A stretch of 64,000 nucleotides of DNA from NCBI RefSeq assembly GCF_014076495.1, contig NZ_CP043575.1:2418001-2482000 (forward strand), read 5' to 3'. Source of the DNA: Comamonas koreensis (GTDB lineage Bacteria > Pseudomonadota > Gammaproteobacteria > Burkholderiales > Burkholderiaceae_C). Position numbers and translations under genes: made by a program. Positions 53,477 to 61,338 of this stretch are shown in pieces (the stretch's first letter is position 1; every line of letters begins with the position of its first letter). The notes below the pieces were generated by a model. That model saw nothing but the letters and a program-made list of their open reading frames with translations. It had not been told where the DNA came from and ran no database searches.

Positions 53477-54481
53477 ATGAAAGCGCAGCAAGGCAACGCC
53501 CCGACATCGACACGAACCATCTGGAAAGGCGCGATCAGCTTTGGGCTGGTGCATGTGCCCATAGGGCTGTACACGGCCACGCGCGATTCGGGCATTGATT
53601 TTGACTGGCTGGACAAACGCTCGATGGAGCCAGTGGGCTACAAGCGCATCAACAAGCGCACTGGCAAGGAGATCGCCAGCAGCGATATCGTCAAAGGCGT
53701 GGAGTACGAAGACGGGCACTATGTGATCCTGAGCCAGGAGGAGATCAGCGCGGCCTTTCCCAAAACCACGCAGACCATCGAGATCGAGGTCTTTGTCGAT
53801 GCCGATGACATTCCGCTGATCTACCTGGAGCGGCCCTACTACACGGCGCCGCTCAAGCGCGGCGAAAAGGTGTATGCACTGCTGCGCGAGGCGCTGCGCA
53901 AGACCAACAATGTCGGCGTGGCCAAGGTCGTCATCCAGACCAAGCAGCACCTGGCCGTGCTGGTGCCGTGCGGGCGGGCGCTGGTGCTGAACCTTCTGCG
54001 CTGGGGCGGTGATATCCGCTCGTTCGAGCAGCTCAACCTGCCGCCCCAATCGCCCAAGGCCGCAGGCATCAGCAGCGCCGAGATGGACATGGCCGTTGCG
54101 TTGATCGAAGACAAGGCCCAGGCCTGGAATGCCGATGATTTTCGCAATTCCTTCTCCGAACAGATCCAGAAGCTCATCGTTGCCAAGGTCAAATCGGGCG
54201 AGGTCGAAGAGGTGGTGCAGGCGCCCAAGGATTCGCCGGTATCGGGCGGCGCCGAGATCCTGGATTTGACCGCATTGCTCAAGCGCAGCCTGGCTGGCGG
54301 CGCCAAGACTGCCGAGGCCAAGCGCGCTGCACGCAAAACCAAGGCCGCGCCGGCCAAGACCAAGGCCAGTGCCCCAGCCAAAGTGGCAGCCGCAGCGGCT
54401 AAACCCAAGGCCAAGTCCACGCCAGCCACCAAATCCGCCAGCGCCCGCAAGCCCACGCCTGCCAAGCGGCGTGCGGCTTAG
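53477..54481 (+). CDS. ku: Ku protein, bacterial NHEJ DNA-end binding
   Basis: A 334-aa homodimeric Ku that binds double-strand break ends and recruits LigD. The core (about 12-265) starts RTIWKGAISFGLVHVPIGLY, with VKGVEYEDGHYVILSQEEIS, VFVDADDIPLIYLERPYY and VLVPCGRALVLNLLRW, typical of bacterial Ku. The C-terminal tail (about 275-334) is very Lys/Ala/Pro-rich (AARKTKAAPAKTKASAPAKV), as in Ku proteins whose tail increases DNA affinity. AGGAGG lies 6 bases before the ATG. It is divergent from the trehalose operon and 25 bases upstream of ligD. Confidence 0.96.
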   Translation: MKAQQGNAPTSTRTIWKGAISFGLVHVPIGLYTATRDSGIDFDWLDKRSMEPVGYKRINKRTGKEIASSDIVKGVEYEDGHYVILSQEEISAAFPKTTQTIEIEVFVDADDIPLIYLERPYYTAPLKRGEKVYALLREALRKTNNVGVAKVVIQTKQHLAVLVPCGRALVLNLLRWGGDIRSFEQLNLPPQSPKAAGISSAEMDMAVALIEDKAQAWNADDFRNSFSEQIQKLIVAKVKSGEVEEVVQAPKDSPVSGGAEILDLTALLKRSLAGGAKTAEAKRAARKTKAAPAKTKASAPAKVAAAAAKPKAKSTPATKSASARKPTPAKRRAA

Positions 54482-54506
54482 TGGCCTGGCGCCCTGGAGG
54501 CTCTGC

Positions 54507-57012
54507 ATGCCCAGTTCATTGGACAAATACCAAGCCAAGCGCAACTTTGCCAAGACCCCTGAGCCGGCCGACGGCGGCGAATCGGTCGCGGGCCAGCTGC
54601 AGTTTGTCATCCAGAAACACTGGGCCAGCCATTTGCACTACGACCTGCGGCTCGAGCTCGATGGCGTGATGAAAAGCTGGGCGGTGCCCAAAGGGCCCAG
54701 CCTGGACCCCAGCCACAAGCGCATGGCCGTGCAGGTGGAAGACCACCCGATTTCCTACAACCGCTTTGAGGGCCAGATCCCCGCCGGCCACTATGGCGCG
54801 GGCAAGGTGATCGTCTGGGACAAAGGCCTGTGGCTGCCGCTGGCTGACCCGCACGAGGGCTACCGCAAGGGCAAACTCCATTTTGAGTTGCAGGGCCACA
54901 AGCTGGGCGGGCGCTGGACCCTGGTGCGCATGAAGGGCAAGGAGGGCGAGCGCCAACCGCCTTGGCTTTGGATCAAGGAAGCGGACGACTTTGCCCGCCC
55001 GGCTGGCGAGTTGGACATTGTCAGCGCCCGGCCCGACAGCGTGGCCAGTGTGCAGCGGGCGGCGGTCGCCCAACTCGCTGCAGCGCCAGCGGCCCAGCGC
55101 GGCACCACCCGCAAAGCGAAAACCCGAGCCACTGCCTTGCCCACCACGATGGCGCCGCAGCTGGCCGTGCTCGCTGATGCGCCGCCCCCGAACCCCCAGG
55201 ACTGGGCCTGGGAGCTCAAGCTCGATGGCTACCGCATGGCAGCGCGCAAACAGGGCCGCAAGCTGGCGCTGTGGACCCGCAATGGCAAGGACTGGACGGC
55301 CAAGATGCCGGCGTTGGCAGCGGCCCTGCAGCATCTGCAGCTCAACGACGCCTGGCTGGATGGCGAGGTGGTAGCGCTCAATGACAAAGGGCTGCCCGAT
55401 TTTCAGCGGCTGCAAAACGCGTTTGATGGGGAGGGTACGGCCGACCTTGTCTATTACCTGTTTGACCTGATGTTTGCCAATGGTCAGGATTTGCGTGCCC
55501 AGCCCTGGCAGGCGCGGCGCCAGGCGCTGCGGGCGGCGCTGGATGCCAGCCCGGGCTTGGGCAACAGCGTGCGAATCAGTGAGGCTTTTGCCGGCGACCC
55601 GGCACAACTGTTGGCCTCGGCCTGCGCGCTGGGCATGGAGGGCATTGTCGGCAAGCGCAAGGATGCCGCCTACCGCGAGGGCCGCACGGCGGACTGGATC
55701 AAGCTCAAATGCGGCCAGCGCCAGGAGTTTGTCATCGGCGGCTACACGCGCCCCCAAGGCACGCGAACCGGTCTGGGCTCATTGCTGCTGGGGATGCACG
55801 ACAGCGGCGGCCAACTGGTCTATGCCGGCAATGTGGGCACGGGTTTTACCGAGGCCAGCCTGCGCGCGCTGACGGCGCAACTGCAAAAAATCAAGACTAG
55901 GACATGCCCTTTTGTGGACCCCAAGCGCATTGACTATGCGGCCATCTGGGTTCGTCCCGAGCTGGTCGCAGAAATCGCCTTTGCCGGCTGGACCGGCCAG
56001 GGCCGGGTGCGCCATGCGGTCTTCCATGGCTTGCGCGGGGACAAGCCCGCCAACCAGATCACTCGGGAGAGAACCACCACCATGCCTGTTTGCAAGATAA
56101 CCCCCAGCGCTACCGGCGGCATTGAGGTCAGCCATGGAGAGCGCATCATGGACGCCAGCACGGGCGTGACCAAGCTGGACGTGGTGCGCTACTACGAGCA
56201 GGTGGCGCCGCTGATGATGGAGCACCTGCAAGACCGGCCTACCTCGCTGGTGCGCACCCCCGATGGGGTGGGGGGGCGAGCATTTCTTTCAGAAGCACCT
56301 GCAGGCCCGTGCCATGGCCGGCATCGTGCAGTTGCCCCCGTCGCTCGATCCGGAACACCCGCCGCTGCTGGCCATTGCCCAATCGGAGGGCCTGGTCCAG
56401 GCGGCGCAGTTCAATGTGCTGGAGTTCCACACCTGGAACGCCAGGCGCGACAAGATTCTGCGGCCCGACCGCATGACCTTTGACCTGGACCCGGGAGAGG
56501 GCGTGGCCTGGCCGGCGGTGCAGGAGGCGGCAGAGCTGGTGCGGGTGCTGCTGCAGGAGCTTGGCTTGGAGCCCTTTCTCAAAACCAGCGGCGGCAAGGG
56601 CCTGCACTTGGTGGTACCGATCCAGCGCCGCCATGACTGGGATACCGTCAAGGGCTTTTCCAAGGCGATCGTGCAGCACCTCGCAGCCACCGTGCCCCAG
56701 CGCTTTGTGGCCAAGAGCGGCCCGCAAAACCGCAAGGGCAAGATCTTTGTCGACTACCTGCGTAATGGCTGGGGCGCCACGACGGTCAGTGCCTGGTCGC
56801 TGCGGGCGCGGCCGGGTATGGGTGTGTCGGTACCCATCGGCTGGTCGGAGCTGGAGCAGGTCAGCAGCGGCGCACACTGGGGCATTGAGTCCATTGAAGC
56901 GCGCTTTCGCAAGGGCAATGCACCCTGGGATGGCTATGCTCAAGCGGCGGTGTCAATTACCGCAGCAATGAAGCGGCTCGCTGACGCAGGCTCATCATCG
57001 GGCGATGGATAG
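54507..57012 (+). pseudogene. ligD: LigD (multifunctional NHEJ ligase) interrupted by a +1 frameshift in a G7 tract
   Basis: The start at 54507 (GGAGG 8 bases upstream) opens an intact first part of about 588 codons. The phosphoesterase (PE) domain is about 1-170 (HWASHLHYDLRLELDG with metal-binding His, DHP). The ATP-dependent ligase domain is about 215-520 with nucleotidyl Lys238 in ELKLDGYR. The polymerase/primase (POL) domain begins near 555. At 56270-56276 a run of seven G replaces the expected six. Without the extra G the reading is DGVGGEHFFQKH and continues to 57012 through TFDLDPGEGVAW (POL catalytic Asp pair) and SGGKGLHLVVP. As given, the first frame ends at 56483 with junk sequence. 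Joined length would be about 834 aa in PE-LIG-POL order. A sequencing error or slippage is possible; if real, end-processing and ligation could survive without POL. Confidence 0.88.
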
Positions 57013-57203
57013 GCTTGAAAGCCTCTATATCAACCCAGTGCATATCAGCTGGGTTAGTCTTACGGAAAGCAAATAACAAGTCTGCGCCACGCCTGGGGGT
57101 GGCTGTAGGACGTTTTCTGCTTATTTCGTAATTTTAAGATCGCTGGCTGGCGTTTTGGAGTAGTTTTGTTACAGTTTAACCACCAAAGCATTGGAGGCTA
57201 GGA

Positions 57204-57398
57204 ATGTCTACGCAGACCGGAAATGACAAGGAGAAAGACGCCTATTTGGATGCGTTGAAAGCCCAGGGCGCCGAATTGCTGGCAGACCACCCGGCAGAAG
57301 GCACCATTGAGCACGCGCGCCTGTCGCTGATCGACGCCAAGATCGAGCAGTTGACGCGACCCATCACCGCAGACAGCTGGAAAACGCCGGAATACTGA
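57204..57398 (+). CDS. Small conserved protein, paralog of the one at 20989
   Basis: A 64-aa soluble protein with strong ribosome site (GGAGG 6 bases before the ATG). Its core GAELLADHPAEGTIEHARLS and the following IDAKIEQL match the 61-aa protein at 20989-21174 position by position. The N terminus is Lys/Glu-rich and the C terminus (SWKTPEY) differs. Probably a helical hairpin. Family and role unknown to me. It sits 191 bases after ligD and has its own likely promoter. Confidence 0.7.
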   Translation: MSTQTGNDKEKDAYLDALKAQGAELLADHPAEGTIEHARLSLIDAKIEQLTRPITADSWKTPEY

Positions 57399-57530
57399 AT
57401 ACGCCCGGGGGTGTACCAAACGTTGGTTCTTGTAAAAGAACTTTGCAAAACGCGTGGATGGCGCTATCGTCGTGGAACCTGGATCGTCAGCCGAATCTAC
57501 GGTTTGGGTATCAGGTGGAAAGGAGGTCTT

Positions 57531-57701
57531 ATGCGAGAAGCGGAAGACCTGCTTGTGGTGACGCAAGCGCAATACGAGCGTCTGGAACTGGAAGTGATTG
57601 GTTTACGGGATCTGGAGCCCTTCATGGGCTCTCCGCAATATGATCGCCTGCAGGATGTGGAATTGGCACTGAAACATTACCATACGCAATTTCGCCCCTA
57701 A
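57531..57701 (+). CDS. 56-aa hypothetical protein with perfect ribosome site
   Basis: The ATG at 57531 is preceded by AAAGGAGGTCTT, a near-consensus Shine-Dalgarno. Upstream in-frame starts are therefore rejected. The product starts MREAEDLLVVTQAQYERLEL and is acidic and helical, with a Tyr/His-rich end (ALKHYHTQFRP). No family recognised. It ends at a good intrinsic terminator, and the gene at 57204 may share the transcript. Confidence 0.65.
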   Translation: MREAEDLLVVTQAQYERLELEVIGLRDLEPFMGSPQYDRLQDVELALKHYHTQFRP

Positions 57702-57717
57702 GCGATACGACACAAAA

Positions 57718-57737
57718 CCCGCAGTGGCGGGTTTTTT
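57718..57737 (+). terminator. Intrinsic terminator after the 56-aa gene
   Basis: CCCGC (57718-57722) and GCGGG (57727-57731), loop AGTG, followed by six T (57732-57737). It lies 16 bases after the stop. Confidence 0.9.
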
Positions 57738-57774
57738 CCTGGGCGGGTCTTGCGGCCCGCCTGCTTCACCGCTT

Positions 57775-57927
57775 TTACTGCTGCTGGGACTGCGCTTGCT
57801 GCTGCTGGTTCTGGCCCCGGCCTTGCTGCTGCTGCTGGGCAGGGCGCTGCTGGTTTTGTTGGTCCTGCTGCTTTTGGGCAGGTTGTTGGCCATTGGGACT
57901 TTGGTTGGGTTGCTGCTGGTTGGTCAT
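57775..57927 (-). CDS. 50-aa glutamine-rich protein
   Basis: The minus-strand ATG at 57927 follows GGAGACAG and opens a 50-codon frame with stop TAA at 57775-57777. The product begins MTNQQQPNQSPNGQQPAQKQ and about half of its residues are Gln, the rest mostly Pro, Asn, Ala and a few Arg/Lys/Asp. It is certainly disordered and has no signal peptide or Cys. Codon choice mixes CAG and CAA, which argues against simple triplet expansion. The opposite strand gives a Leu-only frame without a start site and is rejected. Two direct repeats lie in its upstream region. Function unknown. Confidence 0.5.
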   Translation of the reverse strand: MTNQQQPNQSPNGQQPAQKQQDQQNQQRPAQQQQQGRGQNQQQQAQSQQQ

Positions 57928-57937
57928 CTCTGTCTCC

Positions 57938-57989
57938 GATTAAAGGGCGCAGCGGGATATTTGCTGCCCTTTCAGATTAAAGGCGCAGC
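57938..57989. repeat. Direct repeat upstream of the Gln-rich gene
   Basis: GATTAAAGGGCGCAGC (57938-57953) and GATTAAAGGCGCAGC (57975-57989), 37 bases apart, differing by one G. The proximal copy abuts the ribosome site of the minus-strand Gln-rich gene. It could be a regulatory site or a small duplication. Confidence 0.5.
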
Positions 57990-58077
57990 CTTGCTGAATC
58001 TGTAGTCACTGTGCTTGCATGGGCGTAATATGCCGTGGAGGCATGTCGTCACCGCCCATCTCACAGACACGCCAGAG

Positions 58078-58692
58078 CTAGCCACGCAGCGGCTGCACCA
58101 GCAAGCCCCGCAGCAGTAAATCCAGGCCCACGGCGGCTTGCTCCAGGCGCGCTGCGCCATCGGCCCCATCGGCACCTTCAGCCCCATCGGCAATCCAGAA
58201 CGCCGCCTCGGCCAGGCTGCCATAGATCAGTGCTGCGAGCGCCCGCGCATCGGCTGGGGCCACCACGCCTTGCGCGATCAGCGTGCTGATCAAGCCCTGC
58301 ATGGCGGTGAGGCAATGGCGTTGTGCATCGGGGGACGCGCCGCCTAGCACGGCCCGGGCATCGCGCAGCACGATGCGCTGTATCTCTGGCTCCAAGGCCA
58401 TTTCCAGGTAGGCGCGGCAGCGCTGGCGAAAGCCTTGCCAGGGGTCCTCGGCGCTGTCCGAGATCGCCTGCAGCCGGGCATCCATCTCGTCATCGATCTG
58501 CGCCACCACGGCGGCGAGCAGGCCTTTCTTGTCACCAAAGTGGTGGTAGAGCGCGCCCCGGGTCAGGCCGGCCCGGGCGGTCAAATCGTCCATCGACGTA
58601 TCGGCATAGCCATGCTCGGCCAGCACTTGGCGGGCGGTGGCCAGCAGGCTGGCACGGGTGGCTTCCATCTCGGCGCGGGTGCGTCGAACCAT
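58078..58692 (-). CDS. TetR/AcrR-family repressor of the divergent MFS gene
   Basis: A 204-aa regulator. The HTH spans about 8-58 with RTRAEMEATRASLLATARQV, LAEHGYADTSMDDLTARAGL and TRGALYHHFGDKKGLLAAVV, the AcrR pattern of efflux-pump repressors. The C-terminal ligand pocket is Ala/Leu-rich, and LEPEIQRIVLRDARAVLGG is typical of the group. An ADGAEGADGADGA tract is unusual. It is divergent from an MFS transporter gene, with three operator-like repeats between them, strongly suggesting repression of the pump and itself. The inducer is unknown. Confidence 0.9.
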   Translation of the reverse strand: MVRRTRAEMEATRASLLATARQVLAEHGYADTSMDDLTARAGLTRGALYHHFGDKKGLLAAVVAQIDDEMDARLQAISDSAEDPWQGFRQRCRAYLEMALEPEIQRIVLRDARAVLGGASPDAQRHCLTAMQGLISTLIAQGVVAPADARALAALIYGSLAEAAFWIADGAEGADGADGAARLEQAAVGLDLLLRGLLVQPLRG

Positions 58693-58706
58693 GCGCAATC
58701 TCCTTA

Positions 58707-58775
58707 CATACAGTGCGTATGATTATTTACAAACATGGCGTATGTATATAAGATTTTATTCATACGCCTTGTATG
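58707..58775. promoter_or_regulatory. Three copies of a 15-bp palindromic operator between TetR and MFS genes
   Basis: CATACAGTGCGTATG (58707-58721), CAAACATGGCGTATG (58730-58744) and, in reverse orientation, CATACAAGGCGTATG (complement of 58761-58775) follow the pattern CATACA-NN-GCGTATG with one mismatch in the second copy. The AT-rich promoter DNA lies between and around them. Position and symmetry fit binding of the adjacent TetR protein. Confidence 0.82.
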
Positions 58776-58825
58776 TATTGTCGCTAGCCCGGCCCGTGTT
58801 GGCAAGCCGGGCGCAGAAAGAAGCC

Positions 58826-60067
58826 ATGCTCCAGACCTACCGAACAATTTTTGCCGCGCCCGGCAGCACGGGCTTTTGCCTGGCTGGGCTGCTTGCCCGC
58901 CTGGCGCTGCCGATGATGGGCATCGGCATCATCACCATGCTGGCCCAGTTGCGCGGCAGCTATGCGCTCGCTGGCGCAGTCTCTGCCGCCTTTGTGCTCA
59001 GTTATGCGCTGCTGTCGCCGCAGACATCGCGCCTGGTGGACCGCCATGGCCAGCGCCGCGTGCTGCCGCTGGCCACCGGCATCAGTGTGGCCGGCCTGGT
59101 GCTGCTGCTGGCGGCCACCCGGTGGCCGCTGCCCGATTGGACCTTGTTTGCCGGCGCGGTGCTGGCCGGGGCCATGCCCAGCATGCCGGCGATGCTGCGT
59201 GCCCGCTGGACGGCGCTGTACCGGGGATCGCCGCAGTTGCAGACCGCTTATGCGCTGGAGGCCGTGCTCGATGAGCTGAGCTTTATTGCCGGGCCACCGT
59301 TGTCGGTGGGGCTGTGCGTGGCGGCCTTTGCGCAGGCAGGCCCGCTGGCTGCCGGTGGTCTGCTGGTGCTGGGCGTATTCGCTTTGCTCGCCCAGGGCGC
59401 GACCGAGCCAGCGCTTCAGCCGCTTTGCATGCAGGGCAGAGCAGCGGTCTCGGTGATTTGGCTGCCCCATGTGGGCCTACTGGCGCTCTTGATGGCGGCG
59501 ATGGGGGTCATCGTGGGCACGGTCGATATCGTGAGCGTGGCCTTGGCGCGCACGCTTGGCCAGCCAGCCTGGGCCAGCGGCGTGCTGGCCGCTTATGCGC
59601 TGGGCTCTTGCGTGGCAGGCCTGCTGTTTGGTGCGCTCCAACTGCGCATGCCTTTGCCGCAGCAGCTGGCGCTGGGCGGGCTCGCCACGGCGCTGACGAC
59701 CTTGCCACTGCTGCTGGTAGGCAGCATCCCGGCGCTCGCTGGTGCCGTGCTGCTGGCCGGTCTGTGTTTTGCGCCCACGATGATCGTGGCGATGGCGCTG
59801 GTCGAGCGCCTGGTGCCCGCGCAGCGCCTGACCGAGGGCATGACCTGGCTGCTGGCCGGCCTGAATGTGGGCGTAGCGCTGGGCGCAGCGGCATCGGGCC
59901 AACTGGTCGATGGCTTGGGTGCTCGCTCGGCCTTTGCGGTGGCCTGGGTGGCTGGGGCGCTTGTGCTGCTGCTGGCGCTATGGGCTGCGCGGCAACTGCG
60001 TGTGCCGATGTCTGCTGCGGCAGATGGCACCACCACCAACAACAACACCGCCTCCCCAGCCGCTTGA
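58826..60067 (+). CDS. MFS transporter (efflux type)
   Basis: A 413-aa major facilitator with about 12 hydrophobic segments. It starts MLQTYRTIFAAPGSTGFCLA; the ATG at 58826 was chosen because the frame further upstream covers the operator region. Motif A-like DRHGQRRVLPLATG lies between helices 2 and 3. Other features are LARLALPMMGIGIITML and the second-half loop GALQLRMPLPQQLALGG. It resembles sugar or drug efflux MFS proteins with weak substrate clues. Regulation by the divergent TetR protein is expected. The C terminus ends in a short Thr/Asn tail. Confidence 0.88.
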   Translation: MLQTYRTIFAAPGSTGFCLAGLLARLALPMMGIGIITMLAQLRGSYALAGAVSAAFVLSYALLSPQTSRLVDRHGQRRVLPLATGISVAGLVLLLAATRWPLPDWTLFAGAVLAGAMPSMPAMLRARWTALYRGSPQLQTAYALEAVLDELSFIAGPPLSVGLCVAAFAQAGPLAAGGLLVLGVFALLAQGATEPALQPLCMQGRAAVSVIWLPHVGLLALLMAAMGVIVGTVDIVSVALARTLGQPAWASGVLAAYALGSCVAGLLFGALQLRMPLPQQLALGGLATALTTLPLLLVGSIPALAGAVLLAGLCFAPTMIVAMALVERLVPAQRLTEGMTWLLAGLNVGVALGAAASGQLVDGLGARSAFAVAWVAGALVLLLALWAARQLRVPMSAAADGTTTNNNTASPAA

Positions 60068-60104
60068 TAGCGCGCTGCCTTTTGCCATGACTGGAACCCA
60101 TGAC

Positions 60105-61301
60105 ATGTCCCTGTCTTTATCAGCGCCTGCTCCACATCATGCCCGCAACCCTTGGCCGGCCGTGATCGCCGCCGGCCTGGCAACCTTTTCTGTCGTTACC
60201 ACCGAGATGCTGCCCGTGGGCCTCTTGACAGCGATTGCGCCTTCGCTGGGCATGACCACTGGCCAAGCTGGGCTGATGGTGTCGCTGCCTGCCTTGCTGG
60301 CAGCGGTGTTTGCACCGCTGGTGGTGGTGATAGCCGGCCGCATGGACCGGCGCCGCATGCTGGCAGCGCTGCTGGCGCTGTTAGCGCTGGCCAATACCGC
60401 ATCGGCCCTCGCGCCGAGCTGGGGCTGGATGCTGGCCGCCCGCGTGTTGCTGGGTCTGTGCATTGGCGGGATCTGGGCGGTGGCGGGGGGATTGGCGGCG
60501 CGCCTAGTGCCAGCGGCTGCCGTCGGGCTCGCCACCTCCATCATCTTTGGCGGGGTGGCCGACGCATCGGTGTTGGGCGTGCCAATGGGCGCGCTGATCG
60601 GGGAAGGGGCAGGCTGGCGCTGGGCTTTTGGTGTGATGGCCTTGTTCAGTGTGCTGGTGCTGGCCCTGCAGCTATGGGTGATGCCGGCCTTGCCGGTCCG
60701 CAGCGCGGTGGGGCTGCGCCAGTTTCTGGCACTGCGCAGCAACCGCGCGCTGCAAGCGGGTCTGGTGTTGACCTTGCTGCTGGTCGCAGGGCACTTTATG
60801 GCCTTTACCTTTGTGCGACCGCTGCTGCTGGCGGTCTCGAGCTTTGATGCGCAGTGGATTGCAGCCTTGCTGCTGGCCTATGGGCTAGCCGGCATTGCGG
60901 GCAATTTCATCGCAGGCCTGGCGGCGGCGCACAAAACAACGCTGACGGTGGCCACCATTGCACTGGGGCTGCTGCTGGTGCCGTTGCTTTGGCTGGTGTT
61001 TGGCGGCTCTCCCACGGGTGGACTTGCGCTGCTGCTAGTCTGGGGCCTGGCCTATGGTGGGGTGTCCGTCGCCTTGATGACCTGGATGATGAAGGCGGCC
61101 CCCCAGGCGATGGAGGTCGTGGCAGCGCTGTATGTCGGGGTTTTCAACACCGGCATTGCGCTGGGTGCTTGGGGAGGTGGGGCGTTGGTCGATGCATGGG
61201 GTTTGTCTGCCGTGCTGTGGCCGGCCGCCGCCTTGGCGTCGGCGGCCTTGATGTTGGCGACCGGGCACGCACTGCGGCAGCTGCGCATGGGGACGCGCTA
61301 A
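60105..61301 (+). CDS. MFS transporter (arabinose/purine-efflux-like)
   Basis: A 398-aa major facilitator with 12 predicted helices. The opening TTEMLPVGLLTAIAPSLGMT, with a charged residue in helix 1, and motif A AGRMDRRRMLAALLALLALA are typical of the YdhP/NepI/SotB group of drug, sugar or purine exporters. VPMGALIGEGAGWRWAFGVM is motif C-like. The start is ambiguous: ATG at 60087 or at 60105 (GGAAC upstream of the latter). It follows the previous MFS gene by 37 bases, so both may share one transcript and the same TetR control. Confidence 0.88.
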   Translation: MSLSLSAPAPHHARNPWPAVIAAGLATFSVVTTEMLPVGLLTAIAPSLGMTTGQAGLMVSLPALLAAVFAPLVVVIAGRMDRRRMLAALLALLALANTASALAPSWGWMLAARVLLGLCIGGIWAVAGGLAARLVPAAAVGLATSIIFGGVADASVLGVPMGALIGEGAGWRWAFGVMALFSVLVLALQLWVMPALPVRSAVGLRQFLALRSNRALQAGLVLTLLLVAGHFMAFTFVRPLLLAVSSFDAQWIAALLLAYGLAGIAGNFIAGLAAAHKTTLTVATIALGLLLVPLLWLVFGGSPTGGLALLLVWGLAYGGVSVALMTWMMKAAPQAMEVVAALYVGVFNTGIALGAWGGGALVDAWGLSAVLWPAAALASAALMLATGHALRQLRMGTR

Positions 61302-61338
61302 AGGAGATGGCGCCCCGCCGCTGAGCAGTGACTCACGA

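Noticed and set aside
57724..58005. A Leu-rich plus-strand frame that looks like a membrane protein
   Set aside because: It is the complement of CAG/CAA-rich codons, begins inside a terminator and has no ribosome site.
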